A stretch of DNA of 64,000 nucleotides from Gracilaria gracilis (lineage: Eukaryota; Rhodophyta; Florideophyceae; Gracilariales; Gracilariaceae): contig JARGSG010000001.1 in NCBI GenBank assembly GCA_030374805.1, forward strand, positions 1,178,001 to 1,242,000. Direction: 5' to 3'. Positions 29,726 to 41,150 of the stretch are shown here, piece by piece (position 1 is the first letter of the stretch; each line of letters opens with the position of its first letter). Below the pieces are notes generated by a model that had not been told where the DNA came from, made no database searches, and saw only the letters and a list, made by a program, of their open reading frames with translations. The translations under genes were made by a program, and so were the position numbers.

Positions 29726-30783
29726 TGAAAGAAGCCGTTGATATCTCCTGTTCGTGAAGTGTGGAAGAATGCATAGATACGTCAATCTTCAACAAACAAG
29801 ATGCGAGAGAAACGGAGAGATCTCAAGTTTGAAGTGTGGCCGAGGTTGCACCTCCCATGTTGCAATTAACTATCACACTGCTGAGATTGCCAACGCAGGG
29901 CAATTTGATACACACCGTGAACTTTACTGAGTGTATGATACTGTAGATCTGGCAGCAAGCAAATTTACGAAAAAAGTCAAAATGTGGTATGTGATTCTGT
30001 ATACAGAAGAGGGTCGGATAGCACAAATGGTGGTGAAGCTCTATCTACAAGCCAAGTGGATCATGACGCAGCGACCGCACGAAGGCGAGCTAACTAGGTA
30101 ACGCTACAGCTGTACCGTTGGTACCAAGGGTATCTTACGAAGCTTCGTACATCAAGCGTTCCGGATCAGGAATTCTGGTTGGGTGGCTCCGAATGCGAAG
30201 TACAAGGTACTATGGCTGCAACAGTCGCGTCCAGGGGAACCGGCTGAACGGATCTGGCAGGGTCGAACAGCGCAGGACAAGGGGGTTCTTTGGGCGTGGC
30301 GCCCACTTTCCAACACCACAGTAGCTCGTGTGATTCCCGATAATTGTTGTTATTTGTGCTATTGCTCATCAAGTTGCACGCGTTCCGAGACAATAGACAT
30401 ACGCGCTCACACAAACAACAACTACGTAAACTCTCTGACTCTCTTAATTGCACAAAATTGTTGCCGAAAGGAGCATGTTGTTGAGAGCATATGTACACAG
30501 TCGCCTAATTTCGGTTAAAGAGGGTTAAGAGGGCTAGCCATTTTAACCTTCTACCCTTGTAATATCCCACGGGGTTATCAATTAATAATTTACAATGTGT
30601 AGAGAGTAAAAGTATACATCTTGGCTGCAGCACAAGATTTCTATGTTGCAAGCATTGTTTTTCCCAACCGCTGCCAAGGGTACGACCTTGGTCCGTTCTA
30701 GAATGCCGCTTAACTATTAGAACGCATTGGAGAAAAAACAGCTAGCAGCTCTTAGAAACACTTACCTCTTGTACCTTACAATA
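29726..30783. other. Intergenic, divergent
   Basis: Lies between FtsY (minus) and the hemerythrin-like gene (plus). It holds a full palindromic motif at 30112 and an AACCTTCTACCCTTG relative at about 30545. No gene is seen. Confidence 0.55.
30112..30133. repeat. GTACCGTTGGTACC + AAGGGTATC compound motif
   Basis: An exact GTACCGTTGGTACC fused to the alternative-spacer arm AAGGGTATC, so both spacer types of the family occur in one element. Confidence 0.85.
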
Positions 30784-31824
30784 ATGAATCCTCAAAAATG
30801 TAAGAATAAGATGATTGTTGACCCATCCGTATGGGACTCTTGCGAAGTCGGTGGGAAAGAGGCAGCTACGCGTAAAGAAAAAGTCTGCAGTATGCGCACT
30901 TCTTTGTTCAAGAAGAATGAAGCTAAAAACAAGGATGCAATGTACGGAATTCAAGGCGCAAATGCCCAGGAGCCTATTTTCAGGCATCCGTCGGAGGTTG
31001 AAGCATTGGACATACCGTTTCAACATGAGACCATATCTCTTGATTACTGTGAACACGGAAAGGCAAACAAAAAGATATGGCCAAAAGATATCTTCGCATT
31101 GTTTCATAATGCCTTGCGGTCAGAGCTAAGGGACCTAACGACATTAATAAAAGCTATCAAGAAAGTTGGACCTCAGCTAAGGATTGGTGATTTTTCTGCC
31201 ATTCGACCATGGTGGCAGATTTGCTCTGGAGTTCTTCTAGATTATATGGATGCAGAGCAGAAGTATCTGATTCCGTGGATTGAGAAGGCAATACTTGGAC
31301 AAGATGCTCTTTCACGCCCTTGCGGCCATTTCTCCACCCAGTTTCAGACCAAAACGAAGCAGATGCGGGATATGATCCATGAGACCACTAGGACGTTCAA
31401 GGAGCTTTGCGACGTTGAGTCAAGCGATGCGGGCAGTTCTTCAAAGGTTTCAAATGCCCAGCGGGCTGTTCTTCTGGTTGGATGCTTCGACGCCCTTATC
31501 TTCCAATTTGGTGATTACATGAACAAAGAAGAAGAACTCTTTCCAGAGATTCTGGCATCCCATTATGCCTCTGAGAAAAAGGAAAGGGATTTAATCATGG
31601 GTAAGATGATAAAGTTTTATGTGACCAAGGGAAGGGTATGTGACAGCATGTTGGTGCTTCTTACTAGATGGATGACCGATACAAAAACACAAAAGGGTTA
31701 CAGAAAGGCTCTGTTAGAAGCGCATGATTGCAACTACAAAAGTCTCCAAACACGCTTCGAGGTCACCCATGCAGGTTTCGTTCTGCAGTATCGCGTGCGA
31801 GCTGGCTTACCCGAGCCTCGATAA
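30784..31824 (+). CDS. Hemerythrin/HHE-like helical protein with altered ligand residues
   Basis: A 346-residue intronless protein. After a 70-residue polar leader, HNALRSELRDLTTLIKAIKK opens a helical bundle. WWQICSGVLLDYMDAEQKYL and FGDYMNKEEELFPEIL follow at spacings like those of HHE domains, where HNxLR...ExxxL, WWxxFxxxLxxHHxxEE and HLxxEExxLFP bind two metal ions. Here the first His is kept, but the His pair is replaced by Tyr-Met in both later motifs, while the acidic residues remain. Metal binding is therefore uncertain. The ATG at 30784 is chosen (no ATG further upstream in frame). Family assignment rests on pattern only. Confidence 0.5.
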   Translation: MNPQKCKNKMIVDPSVWDSCEVGGKEAATRKEKVCSMRTSLFKKNEAKNKDAMYGIQGANAQEPIFRHPSEVEALDIPFQHETISLDYCEHGKANKKIWPKDIFALFHNALRSELRDLTTLIKAIKKVGPQLRIGDFSAIRPWWQICSGVLLDYMDAEQKYLIPWIEKAILGQDALSRPCGHFSTQFQTKTKQMRDMIHETTRTFKELCDVESSDAGSSSKVSNAQRAVLLVGCFDALIFQFGDYMNKEEELFPEILASHYASEKKERDLIMGKMIKFYVTKGRVCDSMLVLLTRWMTDTKTQKGYRKALLEAHDCNYKSLQTRFEVTHAGFVLQYRVRAGLPEPR

Positions 31825-31996
31825 GGAATTCGTTTTATATCTTTAGGCGAAATTAACATTCGACCAAGCTTGATCGGCAGCTTTCGTCGCGTCTTCTCCC
31901 CGAAACAGATCTTCAATTAGCACAATTACCACATACTGGACATTGTAGATAGACTCCTTCATGATTCCCGTAAAACTGAACTAGAACGTTCAATCT

Positions 31997-32497
31997 CTAC
32001 TTTTGGGATAACAATATTAACAGTCCTTGAGGCCCCACAAGGATCTCATGTACGAATGACATAACCGCAAACCAGAAAATAGGAGTAATATCCACTCCGC
32101 CAACGGGCTGGATTACTTTCCTTGTCGCTCGAAGTAGAGGTTCGGTAGGCACAGCGACGAATATCCATGGCTTCTTGGCTAGATCTGTCTGAGGGTACCA
32201 GGAAAGGATTGTTCTCACAATCATGACGAAGTTGAATAAATTGATACAAGGACCAGCAATAAACTTCCCGACCTGTAGAAGAGGAGAATCAAATGCGAGT
32301 GTCATGGCGGGAAGTGCCGTCAATACTTCAAAACCCTCCACGGACATCTTGGGGCCAAGAATTCTTTTCTTGCAACATGCCTGGTACCTCTTCCGCGAAA
32401 CTCTTGAAATGCGATGAACAGGATGGGTTCTCGGAAGAAAACAAGTTTGGACGAAGGCTGACGTGGATTGCTTAAGAGTCGCTGTTGTCACTCGCAT
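31997..32497 (-). CDS. YGGT-family (Ycf19/YlmG-like) membrane protein, probably plastid
   Basis: A 166-residue protein. The first 55 or so residues are basic and hydroxylated (MRVTTATLKQSTSAFVQTC), consistent with a transit peptide. Two membrane helices follow: GPCINLFNFVMIVRTILSWY and TPIFWFAVMSFVHEILVGPQ. Between them lies the family signature SWYPQ...PWIFVAVPTEPLLRATRKVIQPVGGVDITPI, close to the YGGT consensus of an arginine-rich loop and PxGGxDxSP. Relatives (bacterial YggT, plastid Ycf19, plant YlmG/CCB3) act in membrane organisation and cytochrome b6f heme attachment. An earlier in-frame ATG at 32602 would give 201 residues. Confidence 0.85.
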   Translation of the reverse strand: MRVTTATLKQSTSAFVQTCFLPRTHPVHRISRVSRKRYQACCKKRILGPKMSVEGFEVLTALPAMTLAFDSPLLQVGKFIAGPCINLFNFVMIVRTILSWYPQTDLAKKPWIFVAVPTEPLLRATRKVIQPVGGVDITPIFWFAVMSFVHEILVGPQGLLILLSQK

Positions 32498-33285
32498 GGT
32501 ATCTAAGACCGTTGTAGATCCTCTTCGACTACTGTCTATAGTCTTTTTCGTGTTTACATGGGAATCCCAAACTTTTTGCTGCTTAGGACAGAATTCTCGC
32601 ATAACAGAGCGAACTGCGTGGAGCAAATGTTAATTCGAGTTTTAAGAGTTGGAACACCGCCGTACTCCCGTATGTAAATTTAGTGGGAGGACAAAACAGA
32701 AAACTGGGCCCTATCTACGGGCAGAGCCTTGTACAAGGGCACGAAAGTACGTTTTGGTGAACTTTTAACTTCGGAACCTCAGGATGTGCAACGCATGGCC
32801 GGTCTGTTGCATCACGATTATCACACACAGCAGTGTTGAGAATCTCAACTTGAGATCGGTTGGATCTGGTGCACGTTTTCCAGCCTGGAATCCTGTATGA
32901 ACGGTAGAGTGTCGTTCAATTGTTTTCGTGTCCGCGGGTCCTGTGGCACAGGGCCCAAGTCACTACGTGTCTACACGTGTCCATGTAAGCCCACACCTGA
33001 ACACGTGTATTGCTTCCTCAGCGGCTGAAGTGCTGCACTGCTTTGCCTTCCCGAATGACCCGCAATCGCAGGAGTTTTCACAGGCCAGGCACCGCACATG
33101 CCACGTTGAAATTCCGTTCGATCACCCTCCACCGAATTGTACACATTTCATCAATCTACGAACGTAGATAGATACTGGGAGACACTAATCGCAACCCGAA
33201 CGTCATTCTTTCTTCCCGCTCACAGAACCGATTTTTACGCGAATCAATACCAAAGTCTGTCAAGTTCAGCTCCCAAGGAGGAGAT
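32498..33285. other. Intergenic, divergent
   Basis: Joins the 5' regions of the YGGT gene and Rpt2. No other feature is seen. Confidence 0.5.
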
Positions 33286-34611
33286 ATGGGGAACGGACAA
33301 AGCGGGATGCCTCCGGGCGGTCCACCTGGTGGAAACCAGGGGGACAAGAAGCATAAGAAGTATGAGCCTCCGCCAGCCCCAACCCGAATCGGACGGAAGA
33401 AAAAGAAGCGCGGACCCGAAGTCGCGGCAAAGCTACCCACGATCACTCCCAATGCGAAGTGCAGACTGCGTCTGCTTAAACTTGAGCGCGTGAAGGACTA
33501 TCTTCTAATGGAGGAGGAGTTTGTTACCAACCAAGAGCGATACAAACCACGCGAGGAGCGCACAGAAGAAGATCGCCTGAAGGTGGAAGATATCCGTGGT
33601 ACTCCTATGAGTGTTGGAACTCTCGAGGAAATTATCGACGACGATCACGCTATCGTATCATCTTCCGTAGGACCAGAGAACTATGTGTATATCACCTCTT
33701 TTGTTGATAAGGATCAGTTGGAACCTGGGAGTTCGGTTCTTCTTCACCAAAAGGTTCTCAGTGTTGTTGGCATGCTTGCGGATGATGCAGATCCAATGGT
33801 AAGCGTAATGAAAGTTGACAAAGCTCCCTTAGAGAGCTATGCTGATATTGGCGGACTTGAGAACCAGATCCAAGAAATCAAAGAGGCTGTTGAGCTTCCG
33901 CTCACGCACCCAGAACTCTATGAGGATATTGGTATCAAACCGCCCAAAGGCGTTATCCTCTACGGAGAGCCTGGCACTGGAAAAACGTTGCTTGCAAAAG
34001 CTGTCGCGAATAGCACATCCGCCACCTTTTTGCGCGTTGTTGGTTCAGAGCTGATCCAGAAGTATCTCGGAGATGGTCCCAAGCTTGTGCGGGAGTTATT
34101 CCGCGTCGCTGAGGATATGGCACCGTCTATTGTCTTCATCGACGAAATAGATGCTATCGGTACAAAGCGATATGAAACTACGTCAGGTGGCGAACGTGAA
34201 ATTCAGCGAACTATGCTGGAGCTTTTGAATCAGCTTGATGGGTTTGACAGTCGAGGCGATGTCAAGGTTCTGCTTGCCACCAATCGTATCGAAACGCTTG
34301 ACCCCGCATTGCTGCGTCCAGGTCGCATTGATCGAAAGATAGAGTTTCCCCTTCCGGACGAGAAAACAAAACGAAGGATCTTTGCTATTCATACAGGGCG
34401 GATGACGTTGGCTGAGGACGTAAATCTGGAAGAGTTTGTGATGAGCAAGGACGACCTAAGCGGGGCAGATATAAAAGCCATATGCACAGAAGCTGGGCTG
34501 ATGGCTCTCCGAGAAAGAAGAATGCAGGTAACCCATGCAGACTTCAAGAAGGCAAAGGAAAACGTGATGTACAAAAAGAATCAAGGCGTCCCAGAGGGTT
34601 TGTATCTGTAG
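33286..34611 (+). CDS. RPT2: 26S proteasome regulatory ATPase subunit Rpt2 (subunit 4)
   Basis: A 441-residue intronless AAA+ protein, full length for the family. It starts MGNGQSG, an N-myristoylation-type Gly2 signal known on Rpt2. A coiled-coil/OB region follows, then Walker [14 protein letters not shown] (near 228), Walker [16 protein letters not shown] (near 285), the SRH block [18 protein letters not shown] and the C-terminal HbYX-type tail GLYL that opens the 20S gate. The GEPGTGKT wording and LEEFVM are shared with plant Rpt2 rather than the GPPGTGKT of animals (from memory), agreeing with an archaeplastid host. It unfolds ubiquitinated substrates in the 19S base. Confidence 0.97.
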   Translation: MGNGQSGMPPGGPPGGNQGDKKHKKYEPPPAPTRIGRKKKKRGPEVAAKLPTITPNAKCRLRLLKLERVKDYLLMEEEFVTNQERYKPREERTEEDRLKVEDIRGTPMSVGTLEEIIDDDHAIVSSSVGPENYVYITSFVDKDQLEPGSSVLLHQKVLSVVGMLADDADPMVSVMKVDKAPLESYADIGGLENQIQEIKEAVELPLTHPELYEDIGIKPPKGVILYGEPGTGKTLLAKAVANSTSATFLRVVGSELIQKYLGDGPKLVRELFRVAEDMAPSIVFIDEIDAIGTKRYETTSGGEREIQRTMLELLNQLDGFDSRGDVKVLLATNRIETLDPALLRPGRIDRKIEFPLPDEKTKRRIFAIHTGRMTLAEDVNLEEFVMSKDDLSGADIKAICTEAGLMALRERRMQVTHADFKKAKENVMYKKNQGVPEGLYL

Positions 34612-36447
34612 CATCTCGTCAAGAATTCCAAGCCTACTTGTCATCTGCTTTGTTTCTCATGAATCCCTCTGGGTAAGGGCAGTAAAACATTTGGCGACAA
34701 AGCGTATTTCCCAAGACAAATTAATGGGGATGGCTTTGAACCTATTTGAGTCCAGTCCGAGCACAGAGACCATATCCTGTAGTCCCTACCTTGCCTTCAA
34801 GTTTTTGTTTTAATCCTCAAAGATGAAACAATAAACCGAAAGCTGGTGAGCCAAAAGGGATGGCCCGGACTCAGACGGGCAGATGTGACCCTTCGCACAT
34901 CATGCGGAATCGACGGAGGTACGTGACATTTTGGCAATCTTTACTCCACAAGCCTCTAGATGTCACAGGTAAGAGAAAGAAAACGAAGAGAAGCCCATGA
35001 TTTCGCTAAGGTGAATTGTACCTATGCGATACCTGCGCACCATTTCAGCGGAACAGAAGCGGTATCTATTCACCGGTCATGAAAAAGATCTCTTCATGCT
35101 CTTTATCACTGACTGAGGCGCCCGCCTTAATCTTTAAAAATGGCCAACATGCCCGCCGTTACCGCTGCTTTCATGTCCTCCATTTTCGTTTTTTGCTTTT
35201 ACCAAGGGTAGCAGCTTCGTAACGACTTGCATCGAAATAGACAGATTGATGCAGAAGGGCTTGGCTGCGAAAAACGTCCAAAAATGTATCGTACGCTGGC
35301 GGACTTCTGAAGTCGCTTAGTAAAGACGGAGAGAACGGCTGACATTTCACATCTGGAGCCCACAGGGAAGACGTCATCCGTTGATATAGAAGCCAAGAAT
35401 GGCTGCCTCGTCGCCGTCAAGTAAACACTCGCTCTCTCTGTATCGTCGTACCGTGTCGCGCACTTTCTCGTTCTCTCTCTGCTCTCGCACGTTTATTGCT
35501 ACAGTTACCGGAAAAAAAAGCCACACACACGTGCATGTGGCGCGCATGAAGGTCGCGAGCGTTTGCCACGCGGCGTCGAATAGTGACGATAGTTCTTTCC
35601 ATTTCGGATGATCCATCATTTTCCCTCATGACAGAATAACTGAAGTCTCCGACCTGAGGCTACAACTCTTAAAAGTGAACGGCTGTCTTACGTAGTCTCA
35701 GGTAATGATGTCTATTCTCCACTGCCCCATCGTCAGTACGACCGAGGCTTCAAGCCCAATTGGGAAGTCGACCTGTCTCAAGGTATTCGTTTACTTTTTG
35801 CAGGCAGTATAGGTCATTCTGGAAACTTGAAGTTGTAGCATTGACATCACAAACGCCCGGAGTTCCTTTTTTACTGCCCATTTTCTCTCCGTTTCGCCGA
35901 AAGAAGACGACACCTCAAGCGCCTGCAGATGGGAATTCTTGCGTTTCACATGTGCGACGCGACAATCACCATGATGATCATGGCATGATCATATGAGGGA
36001 GCCGCGTTCACTCCAGGGTTGCATAGAACTTCTTTCATAGAACGTAGTGAACGTTAACCTGCTTTCACATTTTTCTTCAATGTAATATGTATTTCTTCAT
36101 TGGGTACAGTAATTTAAAGAGTGTAAGCCTATGTAAGGATTGGCATGAACATCAAGAATGCACCATTTTCATTGTTTTGGCTTTCTCCCTTGTTTCCTCG
36201 ATGGAAGATGGGAAGGTCGACAACTGTCCCGCATATCCAACATCCCCTTCATCTCAGCTATGATTGACGCCCTTCTGGTTCTTGCCGTCTTGACAAGGTC
36301 TTGAACCTAATACGCAATTTCCTTCTCCGCCGTACCGTACGTTTCCTACTATTTTTCGAGGCACCACAGTCCATAATTGCTGAGCGTGAGTTCTCCGGGC
36401 AGGATCGCGTGGATTGATTACTACAAGTTCCGAATCCGTTTTACAGG
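34612..36447. other. Intergenic
   Basis: About 1.8 kb. Only a TACCAAGGGTAGC motif (35200) stands out. The open frames here are short and show no recognisable product. Confidence 0.55.
35200..35212. repeat. TACC-AAG-GGTA motif
   Basis: TACCAAGGGTAGC, a member of the dispersed family with the AAG spacer. Confidence 0.7.
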
Positions 36448-38865
36448 ATGGATGAGACGGGGATCGACATTGACGCTGGTTGGGCGATCATTGAATCGAG
36501 AGGTTTTGAGCCTCTTGCCGCCGTACTTGATGCAGATGGTGATTACAGACGACGCCATGGTACAGATGGGCCAAAGGAATGGAATCACATCTATACTACT
36601 GTTTACAAAATGTGCATTCAGAAGACGCCGCGCTCCTATGCGAAAGATCTTTATCAACGAGTTCAAGGTACTTTGAAAGCGTATCTTCGATCATCATGTC
36701 TCCCTGCAATTCAACGTACCACTGGAGAGGAATCGATGCTGCGCGAGCTTCGTCGAAGATGGTCCAATCACAAGCTGATGGTGAAATGGGTCACAAGAAC
36801 CTTCTCGTATATTGATAGATACTATGTTAAGCGTAATGAAGAGCCATCTCTGGAGCACGCCGGTTATATGTGCTTCAGAATAGAAGTATTCGACAGTATT
36901 GTGGCTTCTGTGAGAAAGGCGGCCCTAAACATCGTACAACGCGAAAGAGACGGCGATAATGTTGATCGCTCTCTACTACGCGGAGTACTAGATATCTTTG
37001 TGGAGATGGGAATGGGGAAGCTGGATGTTTACACTTCTGAATGGGAGGCTCCGTTTTTGGAAGAGACTGCTGATTTCTACAGAAGAACATCGGCAAAATG
37101 GGCCGAAGAAGACTCTTTTCCCGATTTCATGAGAAAAGCCGACTCGAACATCATAGAAGAATTGGAGAGAGCAACACAGTATCTTAACGCCCAAACTCAA
37201 GAACGTCTCCTCAGAGTCTACGAGGAGGAAGTTCTGATAGTTCATCAGAAGAAAATGTTGTCTAAAGACAACTCAGGCCTAGTTGCTTTACTAGAGAACA
37301 ACAAGAAGGACGATCTCATGCGGCTCTATCGCTTGTACTCTCGCGTACCTCAAGGATTAATTCCTGTAGGGCAGATCTTGAAAAACCATATTCAGAAGGA
37401 GGGAATGGAACTAGTACGAGAGCAAAGGAGTTTCATCGAGAATTCAAAAACTGAGTCAACTCAGAAGGGCACTAGAGACGAGGCGCAAACCCCAACTACA
37501 CCGAGTCGTCATGGGCCAAGTAGCTCAGCAGACAAACCGGAATACATCCAAAGACTCATTGCATTGCATGACCGGTATACAGAGTTGGTCACAAACTGTT
37601 TCTCGAGACATACAGTGTTTACCAAGGCAATGAAAGAAGCTTTTGAGAGGTTTGTAAACGAACAAGTTGGCGACTCTTCAACTGCGCAATTGTTTGCGAA
37701 TTACTGCGACTCACTTTTGAACTCTGGAGGACGAGGTGCAAAAATGGCAGAAGCGGATGTTGAAACACAGCTGGAAAAACTCGTCAAGTTGTTCACATAT
37801 CTTACGGAGAAGGATGTGTTCCAAGAGTTCTGTCGGAAACAGTTGGCCAAGCGCTTATTGCTGGATCGCTCGCATTCTGACGACGCCGAGCGACACCTCA
37901 TCAGTAAGTTGAAACAGAGCTGCGGAGCACATTTCACCTCAAAACTGGAGGGGATGATAACTGATATCAATGTCAGCAGAGATACTCAAACCCAATTTCG
38001 AGAATGGAATATTGCGCTCAACCGCGAGTCCGCTGGAGCTGCTGGCCGTGCCTTAGCTGGCACATCATCATCAGCGGTAGTCATCGGTTCAGTGGAGTTC
38101 TCTGTCAGAGTTTTGACTACGGGACATTGGCCAACCTATTCTGAGGACACCGTTGTACTCCCGGCTCAGCTTGAAGTATGCGAACGACGTTTCAAGGAGT
38201 TCTACGATAAGAGAACATCCCAACGAGTACTACGATGGGTGCATTCATTGGGAAAGGGATCTTTAGAAACGAGCTTGTTCACTGGAAAGCGTGCCTACCA
38301 GCGAATCGAGTTACATGTTTCGACTCATCAACTTTGCATTTTGGTTCTGTTCAATTTTACTGATCACGTCACCTATGCGCAGATTCTTGAGACTTTGCAT
38401 GATAAGTCACGGAAGCCAAACTCGAACGCACGGGATAGCGAAGATTTGTTGAAAGCCTCCCTTGTGTCGTTGATGTCTCGCAAGACCCCTCTGCTTCTCA
38501 AGGAGCCCAAAAGCCGTGAGTTCAGTCCTACAGACATGTTTAGCTTAAACACACAGTTTGTGTCTCCGAAGAGGCGCCTTACCGTACCAATGCCAATGGC
38601 AAGAATCAACGAACAAGAAAAAGAGGCTGCGCATGATACTGTTGTTGAAGACAGACGTCATGCTATTGAGGCGGCGATCGTACGGGTCATGAAACAGCAT
38701 AAGAACCTGGACCACCAACGGCTTATAATGGAAGTAAGCAAGCTATGCAATCCTGTTTTCAAGCCTGAACCACGCGCTATTAAGAACAGGATAGAAGAGC
38801 TGATTAGTCGAGAATACTTGGCTCGAGACGATTCAAGCAATTCTAGCTATAGATATCTTGCTTAG
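36448..38865 (+). CDS. Cullin, CUL1-like scaffold of an SCF-type ubiquitin ligase
   Basis: An 805-residue intronless cullin. The N-terminal repeats include IYTTVYKMCIQKTPRSYAKD, LRELRRRWSNHKLMVKWVTR, YIDRYYVKR and LDIFVEMGMGKLDVY, which follow plant CUL1 wording at the Skp1/F-box-binding end. The cullin homology region includes FQEFCRKQLAKRLLLDRSHS (Rbx1-binding strand region) and SKLKQSCGAHFTSKLEGMI. The C-terminal Nedd8 domain reads AAIVRVMKQHKNLDHQRLIM then KPEPRAIKNRIEELISREYL; the Lys of VRVMK is the expected neddylation site. A Ser/Thr-rich insert near 345-365 is unusual. The ATG at 36448 starts directly before the cullin fold. Confidence 0.92.
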   Translation: MDETGIDIDAGWAIIESRGFEPLAAVLDADGDYRRRHGTDGPKEWNHIYTTVYKMCIQKTPRSYAKDLYQRVQGTLKAYLRSSCLPAIQRTTGEESMLRELRRRWSNHKLMVKWVTRTFSYIDRYYVKRNEEPSLEHAGYMCFRIEVFDSIVASVRKAALNIVQRERDGDNVDRSLLRGVLDIFVEMGMGKLDVYTSEWEAPFLEETADFYRRTSAKWAEEDSFPDFMRKADSNIIEELERATQYLNAQTQERLLRVYEEEVLIVHQKKMLSKDNSGLVALLENNKKDDLMRLYRLYSRVPQGLIPVGQILKNHIQKEGMELVREQRSFIENSKTESTQKGTRDEAQTPTTPSRHGPSSSADKPEYIQRLIALHDRYTELVTNCFSRHTVFTKAMKEAFERFVNEQVGDSSTAQLFANYCDSLLNSGGRGAKMAEADVETQLEKLVKLFTYLTEKDVFQEFCRKQLAKRLLLDRSHSDDAERHLISKLKQSCGAHFTSKLEGMITDINVSRDTQTQFREWNIALNRESAGAAGRALAGTSSSAVVIGSVEFSVRVLTTGHWPTYSEDTVVLPAQLEVCERRFKEFYDKRTSQRVLRWVHSLGKGSLETSLFTGKRAYQRIELHVSTHQLCILVLFNFTDHVTYAQILETLHDKSRKPNSNARDSEDLLKASLVSLMSRKTPLLLKEPKSREFSPTDMFSLNTQFVSPKRRLTVPMPMARINEQEKEAAHDTVVEDRRHAIEAAIVRVMKQHKNLDHQRLIMEVSKLCNPVFKPEPRAIKNRIEELISREYLARDDSSNSSYRYLA

Positions 38866-39825
38866 GACAATATTTGGGTATAGAGGTTTCCTAACTAGAC
38901 AACACACCATCTTCACATTCAATTCATGGTACTAGGGGTGAGAGACAACGCACTCAAGACGCCACTTGCTTATTCTTAGAACCCAAGTGTAGATCAATAT
39001 TCGTAGGTCAGGCTCCCAGTCAAACTTCGATGGGAACGTCCCATTGGAAAACACCCCAGTTGCTCTACTAGAGGTACGTAACGGCATACCTTTGTTGTCG
39101 CAGCACTTGACTTGTTAACAATGTCGACTGCTTTAGGAGAACTTCCTTCAGATTTTGAGAGTACCTTGCGCATCTCCACTGATTCGCAGGCAATCGTATT
39201 GGTACTACAAGGGAGCCTGAGGAAGCAGCCAAGTCAGCTTCAACGCCTTGCGCGTGAGCTACATCGCTGTTCTTAACTGCACAAAGTATGCGTTTCATGG
39301 GTATCGAGCCACTGCGATGTTACCGAAAACGAACGCGTTGACCAGCTCACAAAGTCCGGGTTAGCACTGCCAATGGTCGAACAGGTTAAGATCGGAAGAG
39401 ATATGTTGGATCTCAAGACACAGGTCTCGACCAAAGTGAAAGCAACATGGCTGCTGCCGTCTTTACCGTAGTAGATCACAGATGACTAACGGTTACACAG
39501 AAAGAATGGTTGAGGGGCACGGGCCGAACCTCCACCCAGTAGCCAGGTATCTGAACCAGAATCTTCTGAGGTGTGAGTGCGGTACAAATGTCAAGAAGAA
39601 AGTTAGAACATGTAGTTTTACGATGCTCTTCGACGAACGCCTCCCGCCGGGAAGAACTCCCTCCGTTACAGGAGCGCCGCGGTTTAGCTATCCAAGATTT
39701 GATTAGACAATATCCCCATAGGTTTTAGCCTTCTTAATAAGAGAAAACGATATGTAGAGGAAGGGTTTCTTCAACCTAGAAATAGAAGGTTGATGTCCGC
39801 ATTAAAGAAGAAAGACTTGTTGAAG

Positions 39826-39853
39826 TTCCACGACATATTTTGCTGTCGTGGAA
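39826..39853. repeat. Hairpin, 10-bp stem, 8-nt loop
   Basis: TTCCACGACA / TGTCGTGGAA separated by eight bases. Immediately upstream, TCAACCT...AGGTTGA makes a second small stem. Confidence 0.75.
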
Positions 39854-40315
39854 GACAGCATCTCTCTCGCTCTCTCTTTCTGAACACATAAGCTTTTAAG
39901 ATTTAAAAATACAACTTTGTGCGGAGCGCTTCCGTTGAAAGAAACGTTCTCTCACGAAAAAGGGCAGTATCTTTTCAAGCCACTTCACAACATCAGCAAC
40001 AACCAATTCTTTTCTCTCGCGAAGTGCCGGCCAGCATAACCTGCGAGGCATATTTCTCGAGGACTGGTTAGCATTCTACTTTCCAATTCGAGTTTCATCT
40101 TCATCCCTTGGTAGGAATTAGATTCAGGTTCTTGCATTCATTCCACGGGCCTTGAGTAACATACAGAGAAGCTAGCATGCGGTAGTGAATATGACGGCAA
40201 AGATGACTGTGTAGAGCTAGTAGCAACAGAAAATGTTCTCTAACGTGATTTCTTTGCTCTACAAAGCTCTATCACTCAAAAGGTTTTCTGCTACCTTTGC
40301 AACCTTGGTGCCTTC

Positions 40316-40343
40316 GGTAGTACCGTCGGTACCGTTGGTACCC
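40316..40343. repeat. Triple overlapping GTACC/GGTAC motif
   Basis: GGTA-GTACC-GTC-GGTACC-GTT-GGTACCC: successive palindromes sharing GGTACC at a 9-bp pitch. It is the longest member of the family in the window. Confidence 0.85.
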
Positions 40344-40472
40344 AGAGGGCAAGATGCCGACTGCCTCGACTAAACCAATCCAAAGCATCATGCATAGAAT
40401 CTATGCCATAGATCAGCTACACACGTATCTATCTTCCCTTCATATCTTGTGCATATTCGGCTAAATTCAAGA

Positions 40473-40503
40473 GTGCAAGCACTCTCTTGAAGAGTGCTTG
40501 CAC
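40473..40503. repeat. Perfect hairpin, 13-bp stem, 5-nt loop
   Basis: GTGCAAGCACTCT (40473-40485) pairs with AGAGTGCTTGCAC (40491-40503). A short perfect hairpin in intergenic sequence, about 285 bp upstream of the ORF at 40788. Confidence 0.85.
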
Positions 40504-40787
40504 AATTCTTTTGGTTTTCCAAAACCATGAACTTTACCTTGCTGTAACGGTATAATACGCAGGGGGAAGTTCAACGGTTGTTCCAGAGGGCGGTGTCTGG
40601 AAAACACTGTGGTTTCGGTCGATTGGTCACCACTTGTGAATCTCGGTAGAACTCTACCCTCCAGATAGTGCGCGACTGGTGTTACGGCCGTAGGTGACGC
40701 ACCACGGTCATTGACAATTTCGAAGGCTCGTTGCAATCCAGTTCCCCCATCATCTGTCACACAAGCTCGCCTGCAGGAATCTCAGGA

Positions 40788-41126
40788 ATGGAACGCAGCA
40801 AAGTCATTTCATCGGTTGAGGGAAACAACCCAACCAAGAAGTTCTCACAGTCATTGAAGCGCTCCTTTCTATCCACATTACGACGTGCGGGTCTCACGGA
40901 TAGTAATTCTATCCGAGCAGCACGGCCGACCAGTTCCTCAAGTGTAGAAAGCGCCGTTGAGCATGAACAATCAACTGTCCATAACGAAGAACCAGAAGAT
41001 AGAGACGCCCCGCAAGACGAGCAAGCAAAGGAAACTCTAACTCCTGGGGAACTTCTTCTACACGAATGGCGACACTACGCTATGTTTGAGACAAGCATTT
41101 CGACCCGGGTCACGGATTCCTTTTGA
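40788..41126 (+). CDS. Hypothetical small protein
   Basis: 112 residues starting MERSKVISSVEGNNPTKKFS. The first half is basic (SLKRSFLSTLRRAGL), the middle acidic (NEEPEDRDAPQDEQAK), and the end reads LLLHEWRHYAMFETSI. Composition is protein-like; the family is not recognised. A CAG just before the ATG leaves open an upstream exon. It converges on the TCAIM-like gene, 24 bp apart. Confidence 0.4.
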   Translation: MERSKVISSVEGNNPTKKFSQSLKRSFLSTLRRAGLTDSNSIRAARPTSSSSVESAVEHEQSTVHNEEPEDRDAPQDEQAKETLTPGELLLHEWRHYAMFETSISTRVTDSF

Positions 41127-41150
41127 CTACATGGATGAACCGGAACTGTG

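Larger units (their letters stand above)
38866..40787. other. Intergenic with hairpins and a palindromic motif cluster
   Basis: Nearly 2 kb with no supported gene. It holds hairpins at 39826-39853 and 40473-40503 and the triple motif at 40316. Confidence 0.6.

Noticed and set aside
35016-35620. Several 60-80 codon frames
   Set aside because: Overlapping in different phases with no family signal.
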